DNA of 51,363 bases from Desulfobacteraceae bacterium (GTDB lineage: Bacteria; Desulfobacterota; Desulfobacteria; Desulfobacterales; Desulfosarcinaceae): positions 1 to 51,363 of the forward strand of contig JABDIN010000115.1 in NCBI GenBank assembly GCA_013003715.1, read 5' to 3'. How positions within the stretch are numbered: the first letter of the stretch is position 1; the number at the start of each line of letters is the position of its first letter. Under the pieces are notes generated by a model that saw nothing but the letters and a program-made list of their open reading frames with translations, did no database searches and was not told where the DNA came from. Of the stretch, positions 30,047 to 38,447 are shown in pieces. A program made the position numbers and the translations under genes.

Positions 30047-32395
30047 TTTACCAAGTCCGAGAAGGTTGAATAGAACCGTATACCGGGTATCGTCATCTTC
30101 GTGGGTGTAGCGTGTCTCCACCGACCAGCAGCCTTTGCTAAAACTGAAACCATAGTGGGTCTGAATGGTCGTATCATCGCGTAAATTGCGTTCAACCCCG
30201 CCAAAAGCGAACAGGGCATCCGACATCTTAATCCGTCCGTTTACACCAATGGACTCAAGCCCATCGGTCGTATCCACCGGGTCATCCCGCTTGTATCTAT
30301 ACTCGGCGGAGATTTGGTTTCCATGGCCGTCCCATAAGATCAGACCGGTGTTGTAGGTTTCCAGCTCGCTGTCGTAGACATTCCAGGCGGCATCCGTATC
30401 GATATTGATATATTTTTTGGGCTTGATGTCCACTTCTCCGGATACTGCGGAAAACGGCCTGGGGTCATCATCGGATGTTGCCGCTTCATTGAAATCATAG
30501 CTCTGCGCCAGCTTTAACCGAAGGAACCGGTTGTACACCGGGTCGGTTTCTACCGGTTGGCCGGTGTCGCCTTGGGGTGTGAGTGTTCTGGAGGTCAGGG
30601 TCTGGGTCAGTGCGTAAGTGAGGACACTTTTCCGGCCGATGCGATCCACACGTTTTTCAAGAAGCGGGTAGTGGTCCTGATCCTCTTCGGGGATGTAATC
30701 ATAGACCAGCTGCGGCTGGAGTTCGTGTTTAACCCGGTCCGCGTGTTGAACGGCACCGGCATAGACCTTGTAGAATTTTGAGGTGAGATCAAGCTTGATA
30801 TCATACAGGTCCCGATGGAATTCGGTATCGGCATCGTACTCCCGGTTCTCGAAATGCGATATCTGCCAGAGGGTTTCCCTGACGCCCAATGACGGTTCGA
30901 AATTGAAATAATTGCGGTAGGCGAGGGGCAAGTAAACTCTCGGGTGAACGTCCAGCCGGTGGGCATCGGTGATATTCTGGCCGCCGGTACCGATACCGTC
31001 CCGGCGGAAAAAACGCGTATATTCCGAGGCGAGCGTATAATCCAGAGGCATTGACATCAACGGCTGCCGGGAGCCGTCGAAAGTGATATGCGGCAGCCGC
31101 TGCAGCGTCGGATCCACATCCGCCTGTCGCCGTTTCACGACATCATCGTTCCAAAACGCCCCGGCATTCAGGGTGTACCGCCCCCAGGTGTTCCGGACAG
31201 CGGCGCTGCTTTTACGTACACGGTCATCGGTGGGTTCCAGTTCACGGCCAAAGTGCTCCAGAAAAAAATCATTTGAGGCATCGGTACCCATATAGCCGTT
31301 TTTGAATTCGTTCAGGTAGTCCTGGTCACTGACCACATCCAGATCCAGCGATCCGGTGAATCCAAATGGAAGTCGTTGGTCATGCTTCATCCTGAACCAG
31401 TATCGATCCTCGTTGGGACGGCGAAAGTCGGTGGTGCCGGTATCGTCGAATCCCCACTTGGAGGAGTTGTTGTCAAGGCCGTCGTCCACTTTCCGGTCTT
31501 CCAGGCCGTCCACCATAAGCGTGCCCAATGTCCGGTCGCTCAATGTATACCTGAATTCCGAACCGAATCGATGACCGCGATTTTCCACGAATTGGTAATA
31601 GAATGTGGCATCCGAATGATCATTGATGGCCCAATATAGAGGCTGGGTGGCTTCATTGCCGTTCCGGCTCGAGTATCCGTACGCCGGGGCCAGTAGACCG
31701 GATTGACGTTTGGTTTTAACGGGAAATATCATCCAGGGGACGTACAGAATCGGCATATCGGCCACCCAGAAGGCGCTGTTCGAGGCCCTCCCGTATCCTT
31801 CGACGGTGATTTTCAGGTGTCTGGCGGTAATTTTCCAATCCGGCTTATCGCCATCGCAGGTGGTTATCGATGCTTTTTGCGCACTATAGGTCTGTTTTCC
31901 GGTTTTTTCTATTCTGTTTCCCCGGATATAAAAATGACTCTCTTTGATAAAGACGGTTCCACCATGGAGAACACCGGTCTCCGTGTTCAAATCGAGATCC
32001 AGACGGTCACCGGTGAGCACATCCCCACCATCGGTCATGAATATGTTGCCCCGGGCAAACGCTTTCATCTCCAGGTGGTTGAACCGGACATAATCCGCCG
32101 TCAGACTGATCGTGTTCTTTTTTATGATTACAGCGCCTTGTGCAATATATTCGGATTTGTTCTCGTCGTGGTCGAAACGGTCGGCAGTGATATGCCAGGG
32201 ATTTTTATTTTCTTCCAATAGCTTTTGATTGACAACATCAGCGTTTGCATGGTGAAAAGTAAACCCGAGGATCATCCAGGTGACGGCAAGCATGAGTCGG
32301 AACCACACAGTTTGCAAACCGACCACTGCACACCGGTGGCCGCCGCGGCCGAAACGATTGATTTTACAGGCGCTGATAGTGGTGGAAGCGTTCAT
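30035..32395 (-). CDS. lptD: LPS-assembly outer-membrane protein LptD
   Basis: 786 residues. A signal peptide lies at about residues 30-52 (MLAVTWMILGFTFHHANA). An LptA/OstA-like jellyroll follows (WHITADRFDHDENKSEYIAQ, about 65-190), then LYVPWMIFPVKTKRQSGLLAPAYG-type sequence typical of the LptD barrel start, and a beta-barrel to the C-terminus. It places LPS in the outer leaflet with LptE. Outside the leader only two cysteines are present (180 and 756), matching one of the two interdomain disulfides of E. coli LptD. The start could be any Met before the signal helix. A good promoter is 57 bases upstream. Confidence 0.93.
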   Translation of the reverse strand: MNASTTISACKINRFGRGGHRCAVVGLQTVWFRLMLAVTWMILGFTFHHANADVVNQKLLEENKNPWHITADRFDHDENKSEYIAQGAVIIKKNTISLTADYVRFNHLEMKAFARGNIFMTDGGDVLTGDRLDLDLNTETGVLHGGTVFIKESHFYIRGNRIEKTGKQTYSAQKASITTCDGDKPDWKITARHLKITVEGYGRASNSAFWVADMPILYVPWMIFPVKTKRQSGLLAPAYGYSSRNGNEATQPLYWAINDHSDATFYYQFVENRGHRFGSEFRYTLSDRTLGTLMVDGLEDRKVDDGLDNNSSKWGFDDTGTTDFRRPNEDRYWFRMKHDQRLPFGFTGSLDLDVVSDQDYLNEFKNGYMGTDASNDFFLEHFGRELEPTDDRVRKSSAAVRNTWGRYTLNAGAFWNDDVVKRRQADVDPTLQRLPHITFDGSRQPLMSMPLDYTLASEYTRFFRRDGIGTGGQNITDAHRLDVHPRVYLPLAYRNYFNFEPSLGVRETLWQISHFENREYDADTEFHRDLYDIKLDLTSKFYKVYAGAVQHADRVKHELQPQLVYDYIPEEDQDHYPLLEKRVDRIGRKSVLTYALTQTLTSRTLTPQGDTGQPVETDPVYNRFLRLKLAQSYDFNEAATSDDDPRPFSAVSGEVDIKPKKYINIDTDAAWNVYDSELETYNTGLILWDGHGNQISAEYRYKRDDPVDTTDGLESIGVNGRIKMSDALFAFGGVERNLRDDTTIQTHYGFSFSKGCWSVETRYTHEDDDTRYTVLFNLLGLGKIGN

Positions 32396-32451
32396 TTATC
32401 GAGACAGATCCTCTACGATAGACAGTACAATTGAAGTGACGGTCTTGGTAT

Positions 32452-32480
32452 ATTATAGATAACCCCTTGCATATAATCAA
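32452..32480 (-). promoter_or_regulatory. Sigma-70-type promoter for lptD and following genes
   Basis: Minus strand: TTGATT (32475-32480), a 17-base spacer, and a perfect TATAAT (32452-32457). The expected start of transcription is at about 32445, giving a leader of about 50 nt before the lptD ATG at 32395. Confidence 0.65.
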
Positions 32481-32599
32481 AATATCAACTATTAAGCAAA
32501 ATCGGCAGGAAAATCAATATAAAGTTCACGGCATTATTTGTGACGTACTTTCTTCGGGGATGGGACCACCTGCTGCTCATCCATATAAAGGAGGCTAAT

Positions 32600-33283
32600 G
32601 TGACGGATTCAGAAAAGCGGCCATCCTATGCCATACTTGTTGTTGATGATGATGCGATCAACATTAAAATCATACAGTCGATCCTGGAAGGTGCCGGATA
32701 TGAAACCCATAGCGCGGGCAGTGGTCGGGAATGTATCAAGAATGCCTCAAAATTTAAAACCGATCTGGTTCTTATGGATATCAACATGCCGGGTCTCAGC
32801 GGTATCGATGCCTGTAAGGAATTGAAGCGTATTGAAAAAACCAGGGAAGCCATTGTTATTTTCGTTACAGCCAATACGGATGACCTGACCTTGGAAGAGG
32901 CGTTTGATGCCGGTGGTATGGATTATGTCCGCAAACCGATCAATCGTATCGAGATGCTGGCGAGAATCAAGTCCGCTCTGGAGCACAGGGAGGCCGCCAA
33001 AAGACTTGCGGAGGAGAAAAAATTCGAGGCGGTGCTGGCCACTGCCGGTGGTGTCTGCCATGAGCTCAACCAGCCCTTGCAATACGTGATGGGATCGGTT
33101 CAATTGTTGATGATGGACCTGGAGGAAGAAAACCCGGTTTACGAGCAACTGGAAAAGGTCAGAAAACAGGTGGAGCGCATGGGGTTGATAACCCGTAAAT
33201 TGATGGAGATCACCCGGTATCGGACCATGGATTACGTCAACGGCAAATCCATCATCGATATTGAACAAAGCACGGGCCCGTAA
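32600..33283 (+). CDS. Response-regulator receiver fused to an orphan histidine-phosphotransfer (DHp) domain
   Basis: 227 residues from the GTG at 32600, fixed by AAGGAGG 5 bases upstream (the frame is open to 32540). Receiver domain: acidic pocket D16-D18, phospho-acceptor D60 (LVLMDINMPG), Thr90 and Lys112 (RKP). After a short linker a DHp/HisKA helix has H154 in GVCHELNQPL. The protein ends about 45 residues later (GKSIIDIEQST) with no N, G1, F or G2 boxes, so no ATPase domain. It cannot autophosphorylate; it may pass phosphate from its receiver or a partner kinase. The next gene starts 38 bases on, and there is no frameshifted ATPase remnant. Confidence 0.88.
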   Translation: MTDSEKRPSYAILVVDDDAINIKIIQSILEGAGYETHSAGSGRECIKNASKFKTDLVLMDINMPGLSGIDACKELKRIEKTREAIVIFVTANTDDLTLEEAFDAGGMDYVRKPINRIEMLARIKSALEHREAAKRLAEEKKFEAVLATAGGVCHELNQPLQYVMGSVQLLMMDLEEENPVYEQLEKVRKQVERMGLITRKLMEITRYRTMDYVNGKSIIDIEQSTGP

Positions 33284-33321
33284 ATCAGGCTTATACCGTT
33301 AACCCATCATGATGATAATCT

Positions 33322-34281
33322 ATGAAAAAACAGTTTATTGACCAACTCAAAGCGGGCGATGCCATTGATGATATATTCATACTGGCTGAAAAAAATCTCT
33401 CCCATACCCGGGATGGTAAACCGTATTTAACATTAGAGTTGTCGGATAAATCCGGCCACGCCAAAGGGGTGGCCTGGGACCGGGCCGAGCAGCTTTCCCG
33501 AAATGCGTCCTCGGGAGATCCCGTGGCTGTCCGCGGTCAGGCCGGTGAATACAAGGGCAATCTTCAAATCGTCGTCAAGTCGCTGGAACCGGTTCCGGCC
33601 GAAGGCTATGACCCGGCTGATTTTATGCCGGTAACCACAAGAAACATAGACGTGATGTATGACCGCCTGGTGAATATCACCCGGAATTTCGAAACCGACT
33701 ACCTGCGGTCGCTCTTCGAATTGTTTTGGGCGGACGACGAATTCGTGGCAAAATTCAAACGCGCCCCGGCAGCTAAAAAAATGCACCATGCCTATATCGG
33801 CGGGTTGCTGGAACACATTCTGTCCATGGCCGTTTTAGCGGATAAAGTCAGCGGCCATTATAGCGGCATCGACAGGGAATTGCTCATTGCAGGGGTCATC
33901 CTCCACGATGTCGGCAAGGTCAGGGAGTTCAATTTTACCCTCAATATCGATTATTCCGATGAAGGGCGCTTTCTCAGCCATATCGTCATCGGCGTACAAA
34001 TGGTTGATGAGAAGATAAAATCAGTGGACGGTTTTCCCGTTGAGAAAGCCAATCTGCTGAAACATATGATCATCAGTCACCATGGTGAAAGAGAATTCGG
34101 TTCTCCGGAACCGCCCAAAACCATAGAGGCGGTGATGCTTCACTTTATTGATGATATCGATTCCAAAGTGAACAGCATAAGAGACTACATGACCGAAGAT
34201 GAGACAGATGAAAACTGGACGCGTTATCACCGGCTTCTAGAACGTCATTTTTATAAGGGAACACCCGGTACGCGAAGCTGA
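33322..34281 (+). CDS. OB-fold plus HD-domain 3'-5' exoribonuclease (YhaM-like)
   Basis: 319 residues. The N-terminal OB-fold (about 10-90: LTLELSDKSGHAKGVAWDRAE) binds nucleic acid. The HD phosphohydrolase domain (about 155-280) has HHAYIGGLLEHILSM, GVILHDVGKVREF (HD pair), and HMIISHHGEREFGSPEPP with further metal-ligand histidines. This domain order is that of YhaM/CBF1, a metal-dependent 3'-5' RNA exonuclease active in mRNA turnover. It lies between the REC-DHp gene and tmk, 38 and 54 bases away, probably one transcript. Confidence 0.9.
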   Translation: MKKQFIDQLKAGDAIDDIFILAEKNLSHTRDGKPYLTLELSDKSGHAKGVAWDRAEQLSRNASSGDPVAVRGQAGEYKGNLQIVVKSLEPVPAEGYDPADFMPVTTRNIDVMYDRLVNITRNFETDYLRSLFELFWADDEFVAKFKRAPAAKKMHHAYIGGLLEHILSMAVLADKVSGHYSGIDRELLIAGVILHDVGKVREFNFTLNIDYSDEGRFLSHIVIGVQMVDEKIKSVDGFPVEKANLLKHMIISHHGEREFGSPEPPKTIEAVMLHFIDDIDSKVNSIRDYMTEDETDENWTRYHRLLERHFYKGTPGTRS

Positions 34282-34335
34282 TAGCCGGCCGGTGGTGATA
34301 CCTCTCCGTTTACTGATTATAGTTTAGAGCTGCTT

Positions 34336-34986
34336 ATGTTCATTACCTTAGAAGGCATTGAAGGTTCCGGTAAAACTTCACAGATAGCACACATCGTCGA
34401 TTTTTTAACCGATGAAGGTTACGACTGCGTGACCACGAGGGAACCCGGCGGCACAAAAGCCGGTGAAAGAATCCGGTCCATTCTGCTCGACCCGGCATCG
34501 GATGACCTGGCGGCCGATGCAGAGCTTCTCCTGTATATCGCGGATCGTGTCCAGCATCTCAACACCTTTATTTTACCCCGCCTTGCCGCCGGAAAAACCG
34601 TTGTGTGTGATCGTTTTTTCGATGCAACCCTTGTTTACCAGGGATATGCACGGGGTCTGGAGTTGAGGCTCATTCGCCGTTTACACCAGTTGACATGCCG
34701 GAATATCAAGCCGGATCTTACCTTTTTACTGGATCTGTCCCCGCAGTCCGGTCTCTCCCGTGCCTGGGCACAACTCAACGACGGCTCGCGAACAGGTGAC
34801 GAAAGCCGGTTCGAACAAGAGACCCTTGATTTTCACAACAAGGTTCGAAAAGGATATCTTGAAGTGGCCGGCACCGAGCCGGAACGATTCCGGATTATCG
34901 ACGGATCATTGGCCATGGATCAGGTAAGACAAAAAATTATCAGTGAATTGACCCGGTTTCTGAACCGTTCCGACGAGCATTTTTGA
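34336..34986 (+). CDS. tmk: Thymidylate kinase
   Basis: 216 residues. It phosphorylates dTMP to dTDP in DNA precursor synthesis. P-loop GIEGSGKT (7-14), the DR(Y/F) segment VCDRFFDATLVYQGYARG, the TREPGGTKAGE substrate loop and a lid region (LSPQSGLSRAWAQLNDGSR). Length is normal. Unlike in many bacteria it is not next to holB, which lies on the other strand about 6 kb away. Confidence 0.96.
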   Translation: MFITLEGIEGSGKTSQIAHIVDFLTDEGYDCVTTREPGGTKAGERIRSILLDPASDDLAADAELLLYIADRVQHLNTFILPRLAAGKTVVCDRFFDATLVYQGYARGLELRLIRRLHQLTCRNIKPDLTFLLDLSPQSGLSRAWAQLNDGSRTGDESRFEQETLDFHNKVRKGYLEVAGTEPERFRIIDGSLAMDQVRQKIISELTRFLNRSDEHF

Positions 34987-35071
34987 TCCCCGGATATTCG
35001 GTGGTGTCCATTTGGATCCGATCCGAAACACCCCCTGCTCAAATGCCGTATTTTACGCACGAGAGGTAACT

Positions 35072-36067
35072 ATGACACCGATATTTATGCCGTTCACCTA
35101 CATGTCTAACGCCCAGGCGGCTGCCGTTTTTGAAGTGGTCGGGTGTGCGCTGGTCTACCTGCCGTCGTCGCGGCAGATCCCGGATGCCATGTTATCGCTC
35201 AACAAGGCGAACACCATCGATTTCAGATATCACCACACCCCGGATGATGCACAACTCGCCCGAAGAATCCAGGCATATCATGAATGGGCGAACCTGCATC
35301 GGGGGAAAAAGGGTATTAAGACCGATTATTTCAGCTCCATGGGTGGGAAAACACCGTTTTTTGATGATACGTCTTCTGCAAACATCAAGGCGGAGATAAA
35401 ACCATCCGGATCGCCGCCCGGCGTGGATCCTTCGGAGCGACAATTCCGGGATGCCCTTCTGTTTTTAGCCCTGGCCCAGGATTTTGATATTAAAAATGAT
35501 GAGCTCAGAACAGATTTGATCAGCCTTACCAACATCGAACGGGAGCTGATTTCGGAGTTAAAAGGTGAACCGGAGGTGTTTTTTGAGGACACCAACATCC
35601 TGGTTCAGGAGGACACCGGTGCCCGAATGACGGCCGGGCGGTTGCAGAACTGGGCGCACCTCTATCTTGAAAATGTCGAATTACCGGCCTATTTTGTCAC
35701 CACCAGCCGCGCTGTTTGTGAGCAGATTGTTGAGGAATCCGGAAATCTACAGTCTGTTTTTGAAAAAATGGATAAGGAGCACTTGGCAAAATTTGCCTGT
35801 GACAAGCAGGTTGCCGGTCTGTCGGAGGTGGTGGCGGACCTGGGAAAAAGGACCGACCCGGTTGCTGCTTTCGGCGGAATTCCTTCCCGGGAGACAAGCC
35901 TGCCGGAGGAGACAAAAACCGGGGCCGCCATCTCCTTATGGGTTGTTCCCGGAACATCGCCTGTCCATTTCTGGGAGGGTTATGCGATGAAGGGAACAGC
36001 GCCCATGGTGCAACAGCATACCTCCCCGGACCATACCTTCGTTTGCCTGGTGGAGATTGGCCCATGA
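35072..36067 (+). CDS. Conserved-looking protein of unknown function
   Basis: 331 residues from the ATG at 35072, with GAGAGG 5 bases upstream (the frame is open to 35012). No signal peptide or membrane helix, so it is probably cytoplasmic. I recognise no family. Visible features: an N-terminal segment with small-residue strands (MPFTYMSNAQAAAVFEVVGCALVYLPSSRQ), a central acidic helical part with ERQFRDALLFLALAQDFD, and a C-terminal strand-rich end (ISLWVVPGTSPVHFWEG). Codon use looks like its neighbours. It follows tmk by about 85 bases and is followed by a 224-base gap before the ferredoxin gene, so it probably ends a transcript. Confidence 0.6.
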   Translation: MTPIFMPFTYMSNAQAAAVFEVVGCALVYLPSSRQIPDAMLSLNKANTIDFRYHHTPDDAQLARRIQAYHEWANLHRGKKGIKTDYFSSMGGKTPFFDDTSSANIKAEIKPSGSPPGVDPSERQFRDALLFLALAQDFDIKNDELRTDLISLTNIERELISELKGEPEVFFEDTNILVQEDTGARMTAGRLQNWAHLYLENVELPAYFVTTSRAVCEQIVEESGNLQSVFEKMDKEHLAKFACDKQVAGLSEVVADLGKRTDPVAAFGGIPSRETSLPEETKTGAAISLWVVPGTSPVHFWEGYAMKGTAPMVQQHTSPDHTFVCLVEIGP

Positions 36068-36291
36068 TACTAAAACATCGGGATTAGGTAACCTGTTGCG
36101 ATACCGATACGGTTCGGGGTGTAAAGAGTGCAATTCCTTATAAAATAAAATGTATTCCGGAAGATTACAGCCCGTGAAAAAAAATGGATCAAAGCTTGAC
36201 TGCTGAAAATAATTACGGTAATGGCATTCTTCGGTATAAAAAACATAACCGAATAACAAACTCATATTCCATGTAGAAAAGGAGGCTTTTA

Positions 36292-36480
36292 ATGGCTTTT
36301 AATCCAATCGTTGATCAAGAAAAATGTGCCGGATGCGAGGAATGCGTTGACGTGTGCCCCGTAGAGGTTTTCGAAATGAAGGATGACAAATCAGTACCGG
36401 TCAATGCCGAGGAATGTCTCGGTTGCGAGAGCTGTGTCGAGGTTTGTGAAGAAGACGCCATCACCATCGAAGAGACCTGA
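36292..36480 (+). CDS. 2x[4Fe-4S] ferredoxin
   Basis: 62 residues with two complete CxxCxxCxxxC clusters: Cys12-15-18-22 (followed by Pro) and Cys42-45-48-52. It is very acidic, typical of soluble low-potential electron carriers in sulfate reducers. An AAAAGGAGG ribosome binding site lies 7 bases before the ATG. It stands alone between two intergenic regions, so it is probably monocistronic. Partners (pyruvate:ferredoxin oxidoreductase and similar) are not in the window. Confidence 0.95.
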   Translation: MAFNPIVDQEKCAGCEECVDVCPVEVFEMKDDKSVPVNAEECLGCESCVEVCEEDAITIEET

Positions 36481-36492
36481 TAAAGATTTATA

Positions 36493-36533
36493 GAGGCGCC
36501 CCACTTCGAGCTGTGAGCCCCAGCGGGGCCCTC
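36493..36533 (+). terminator. Possible terminator of the ferredoxin gene
   Basis: GAGG-(2)-CCCC pairs with GGGG-(1)-CCTC around a 22-nt loop 13 bases after the stop. The tail (GATTATTTCT) is only moderately T-rich, so termination may be weak. Confidence 0.4.
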
Positions 36534-36718
36534 GATTATTTCTATCCGTGGAACCGGTGTGCAATCCGCGATTCAAAAGGTGAACACGCTGCGGATTGCG
36601 GCACAAAAACACCCGACTGAGTTGTCATCCCCGGCCGGAATCTTGCCGCGATGGACTTATATGGAAAGTATGCGTTTTTTACTGCTTTCGGATCAGATAA
36701 AAAGATTATCATTTTTTA

Positions 36719-36748
36719 TTGACAAGCGTAATCGGTGTGCATACTAAT
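36719..36748 (+). promoter_or_regulatory. Promoter upstream of the PxxKW gene
   Basis: Perfect -35 TTGACA (36719-36724) with TACTAAT (36742-36748) after 17-18 bases. The predicted transcript starts at about 36754, so the terminator hairpin at 36773 is within its first 50 nt. Confidence 0.5.
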
Positions 36749-36772
36749 TGCATGATTTTTAATCAGGGAATG

Positions 36773-36802
36773 GGCCAGACGGCGTTAATTCTGGCCTTTT
36801 TT
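36773..36802 (+). terminator. Intrinsic terminator in the 5' leader of the PxxKW gene
   Basis: GGCCAGA (36773-36779), a 10-nt loop and TCTGGCC (36790-36796) are followed by six T. It lies between the only good promoter and the ATG at 36836, so the gene can be expressed only by readthrough or antitermination. Confidence 0.75.
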
Positions 36803-36835
36803 ATTGCCAAATAATACGAAAAGGGGGTGGTTAAC

Positions 36836-37114
36836 ATGATTTGTGACACCATTAGAAAAGGATCGGAATGTTCTTTTATGACCGCGAAGGGGTGTAGCTA
36901 CAATGACGGACTTTGCCATGAAATCGTTGAGCAATGCAAGGGATGCAACAGGTCTTCGGAACTGGAATCCGGATGGTATTGCACTGCCTGCCCGGCACCG
37001 GAGCTGAAATGGAAAACCGGTAATTGCAACCTGGCAACCCATGTCACAGCAGCTATTTCCTCTAACAAGCAAAAGATCAACCCGCTTAAAGCATCGAAGA
37101 GAGGAAGCAGGTAA
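36836..37114 (+). CDS. PxxKW-family cysteine-rich small protein
   Basis: 92 residues from the ATG at 36836, preceded by AAGGGGGTGG about 5 bases upstream (a GTG at 36827 is in frame). Nine cysteines (3, 12, 20, 27, 34, 37, 49, 52, 64) include CKGC and CTAC pairs, and the signature P55-E-L-K58-W59 directly follows the second pair. I know PxxKW cysteine-rich proteins as short, function-unknown proteins of sulfate-reducing deltaproteobacteria. It probably binds metal or an Fe-S cluster. The gene is single, flanked by an upstream leader terminator and a downstream terminator, so its expression appears tightly isolated. Confidence 0.85.
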   Translation: MICDTIRKGSECSFMTAKGCSYNDGLCHEIVEQCKGCNRSSELESGWYCTACPAPELKWKTGNCNLATHVTAAISSNKQKINPLKASKRGSR

Positions 37115-37137
37115 TGACCGGCTTAGCCAACTGAAAT

Positions 37138-37166
37138 CCCGCTTGACACTTAAGCGGGGTTTTTTT
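37138..37166. terminator. Terminator between PxxKW gene and aspartate aminotransferase
   Basis: CCCGCTT (37138-37144), loop GACACTT, AAGCGGG (37152-37158), G, then seven T. Strong intrinsic terminator for the plus strand; the stem may also help end the convergent minus-strand transcript. Confidence 0.85.
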
Positions 37167-37172
37167 GCCGGC

Positions 37173-38447
37173 TCACATTTTTGACTCTACTGCGGCCAAC
37201 AGAATACAAATTGACATAAGCTGTGTGGCCGTGCCGATGTCCTCCAATGCGGCGAATGACGGCGCGATTCTGATGTTCTGATCTTCCGGATCCATTCCGT
37301 AAGGAAATGTCGCACCCGCCGGCGTAAATTTGACGCCGGCCTCATCCGCCAATCCGACCACTTTTTTGGCACACCCTTTTGGCGTGTCAATGCTGATAAA
37401 ATAGCCGCCCTCCGGCCGACTCCAGGTGGCGACACCCCAATTGGAAAGTCTCTCATCGAGCACACCGAGCACCGCGTCAAATTTCGGTTTCAGAATTTCG
37501 GCGTGCTTCCGCATGTGCCTGCGGATGCCGTCCATATCCTTAAAAAACCGGATATGTCGCAATTGATTGAGTTTGTCAGGCCCGATGGTCTGAAATTCCA
37601 TCTGTTTTTTAATGAACGCGACATTGTTCCGGCTGGCTGCCATCACGGCGATACCGGATCCGGCAAATGAAATTTTAGAAGTGGAAGCGAAAATAATCAC
37701 CCGGTCGGGGTTGCCGGCTTTTTGGCATGCGTCCAGAATATTCTTCAACGCGCGCGGGTTTCCGGTCAGATGGTGCTCGGCATAGGCGTTGTCGCATAAA
37801 ATGCGAAAGTCCGCGGCCTTGGTCCTCATGGCGGCAAGCCGCTCCACTACCTGATCCGAATACACAATACCCGTGGGATTGCTGTAGCGGGGGACGCACC
37901 AGATCCCCTTTATGGTGTCATCGCCGGCAACCACGCGTTCAACCTGGTCCATGTCCGGGCCGTTATCGTCCATTGTGACGGGGATCATTTCGATGCCGAG
38001 GTATTCACAAATAGCAAAATGACGATCGTATCCCGGGCTTGGGCACAGGAATTTTATTTTTTCGTATGATCCCCATGGTGGCTGGGTGCTCTCCACACCG
38101 TTAAGCATTGCTCTCATCAGGGTATCGTGCATCAGGTTGAGGCTTGAATTACCACCGATGATCACTTTGGTGGCGTCAACAGTCAAGTAAGCCGCGAACA
38201 GCGCCTTGACCTCGGCTATGCCATCCAGACCGCCGTAGTTCCGGCAATCGGTGCCGTCCGCTGCATAAACATCCGTCTCGTCGATGCATGTCAGCATCCC
38301 CCGGGATAGATCCAGCTGTTCCGCGCAGGGCTTGCCTCTTGTCATATCAAGCTTCAGACCACGGGCCTTAAAGGCCTCATACTCATTTTTCAATTCAGTG
38401 TGCAATGATTCCAGTCGGTTTTTATCCAGTGTCGTCAGTCCGGCCAT
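37173..38447 (-). CDS. Class Ic aspartate aminotransferase (AspT-like, PLP enzyme)
   Basis: 424 residues. It closely follows the Corynebacterium AspT type: LKLDMTRGKPCAEQLDLSRG, ADGTDCRNYGGLDGI, CPSPGYDRHFAICE, PRYSNPTGIVYSD, and the PLP lysine K258 in FASTSKISFAG. It transfers the amino group between aspartate and 2-oxoglutarate/oxaloacetate in amino-acid synthesis. AAAGGA about 6 bases before the ATG supports the start. It is monocistronic between the PxxKW gene and the ClC gene. Class Ic enzymes are less common than class Ia/Ib; family assignment is firm, substrate is inferred. Confidence 0.9.
   Translation of the reverse strand: MAGLTTLDKNRLESLHTELKNEYEAFKARGLKLDMTRGKPCAEQLDLSRGMLTCIDETDVYAADGTDCRNYGGLDGIAEVKALFAAYLTVDATKVIIGGNSSLNLMHDTLMRAMLNGVESTQPPWGSYEKIKFLCPSPGYDRHFAICEYLGIEMIPVTMDDNGPDMDQVERVVAGDDTIKGIWCVPRYSNPTGIVYSDQVVERLAAMRTKAADFRILCDNAYAEHHLTGNPRALKNILDACQKAGNPDRVIIFASTSKISFAGSGIAVMAASRNNVAFIKKQMEFQTIGPDKLNQLRHIRFFKDMDGIRRHMRKHAEILKPKFDAVLGVLDERLSNWGVATWSRPEGGYFISIDTPKGCAKKVVGLADEAGVKFTPAGATFPYGMDPEDQNIRIAPSFAALEDIGTATQLMSICILLAAVESKM

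Larger units (their letters stand above)
36481..36835 (+). other. Intergenic region between ferredoxin and PxxKW genes, rich in hairpins
   Basis: 355 bases with no gene. In order: a GC-rich hairpin (36493-36533), an inverted repeat GCAATCCGC/GCGGATTGC (36561-36569 and 36591-36599, 21-nt loop, no T-run), an AT-rich stretch, a promoter (36719-36748) and an intrinsic terminator (36773-36802) just before the next gene. Confidence 0.7.

Noticed and set aside
29830-30219. 129-codon frame overlapping the 3' end of lptD
   Set aside because: Mostly antisense-register shadow of lptD; the part beyond lptD has no start signal or motif.
36196-36240. Possible promoter of the ferredoxin gene (TTGACT, later TATAAA)
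   Set aside because: The two hexamers do not have usable spacing with each other, and each lacks a partner; a promoter is likely somewhere here but I cannot place it.
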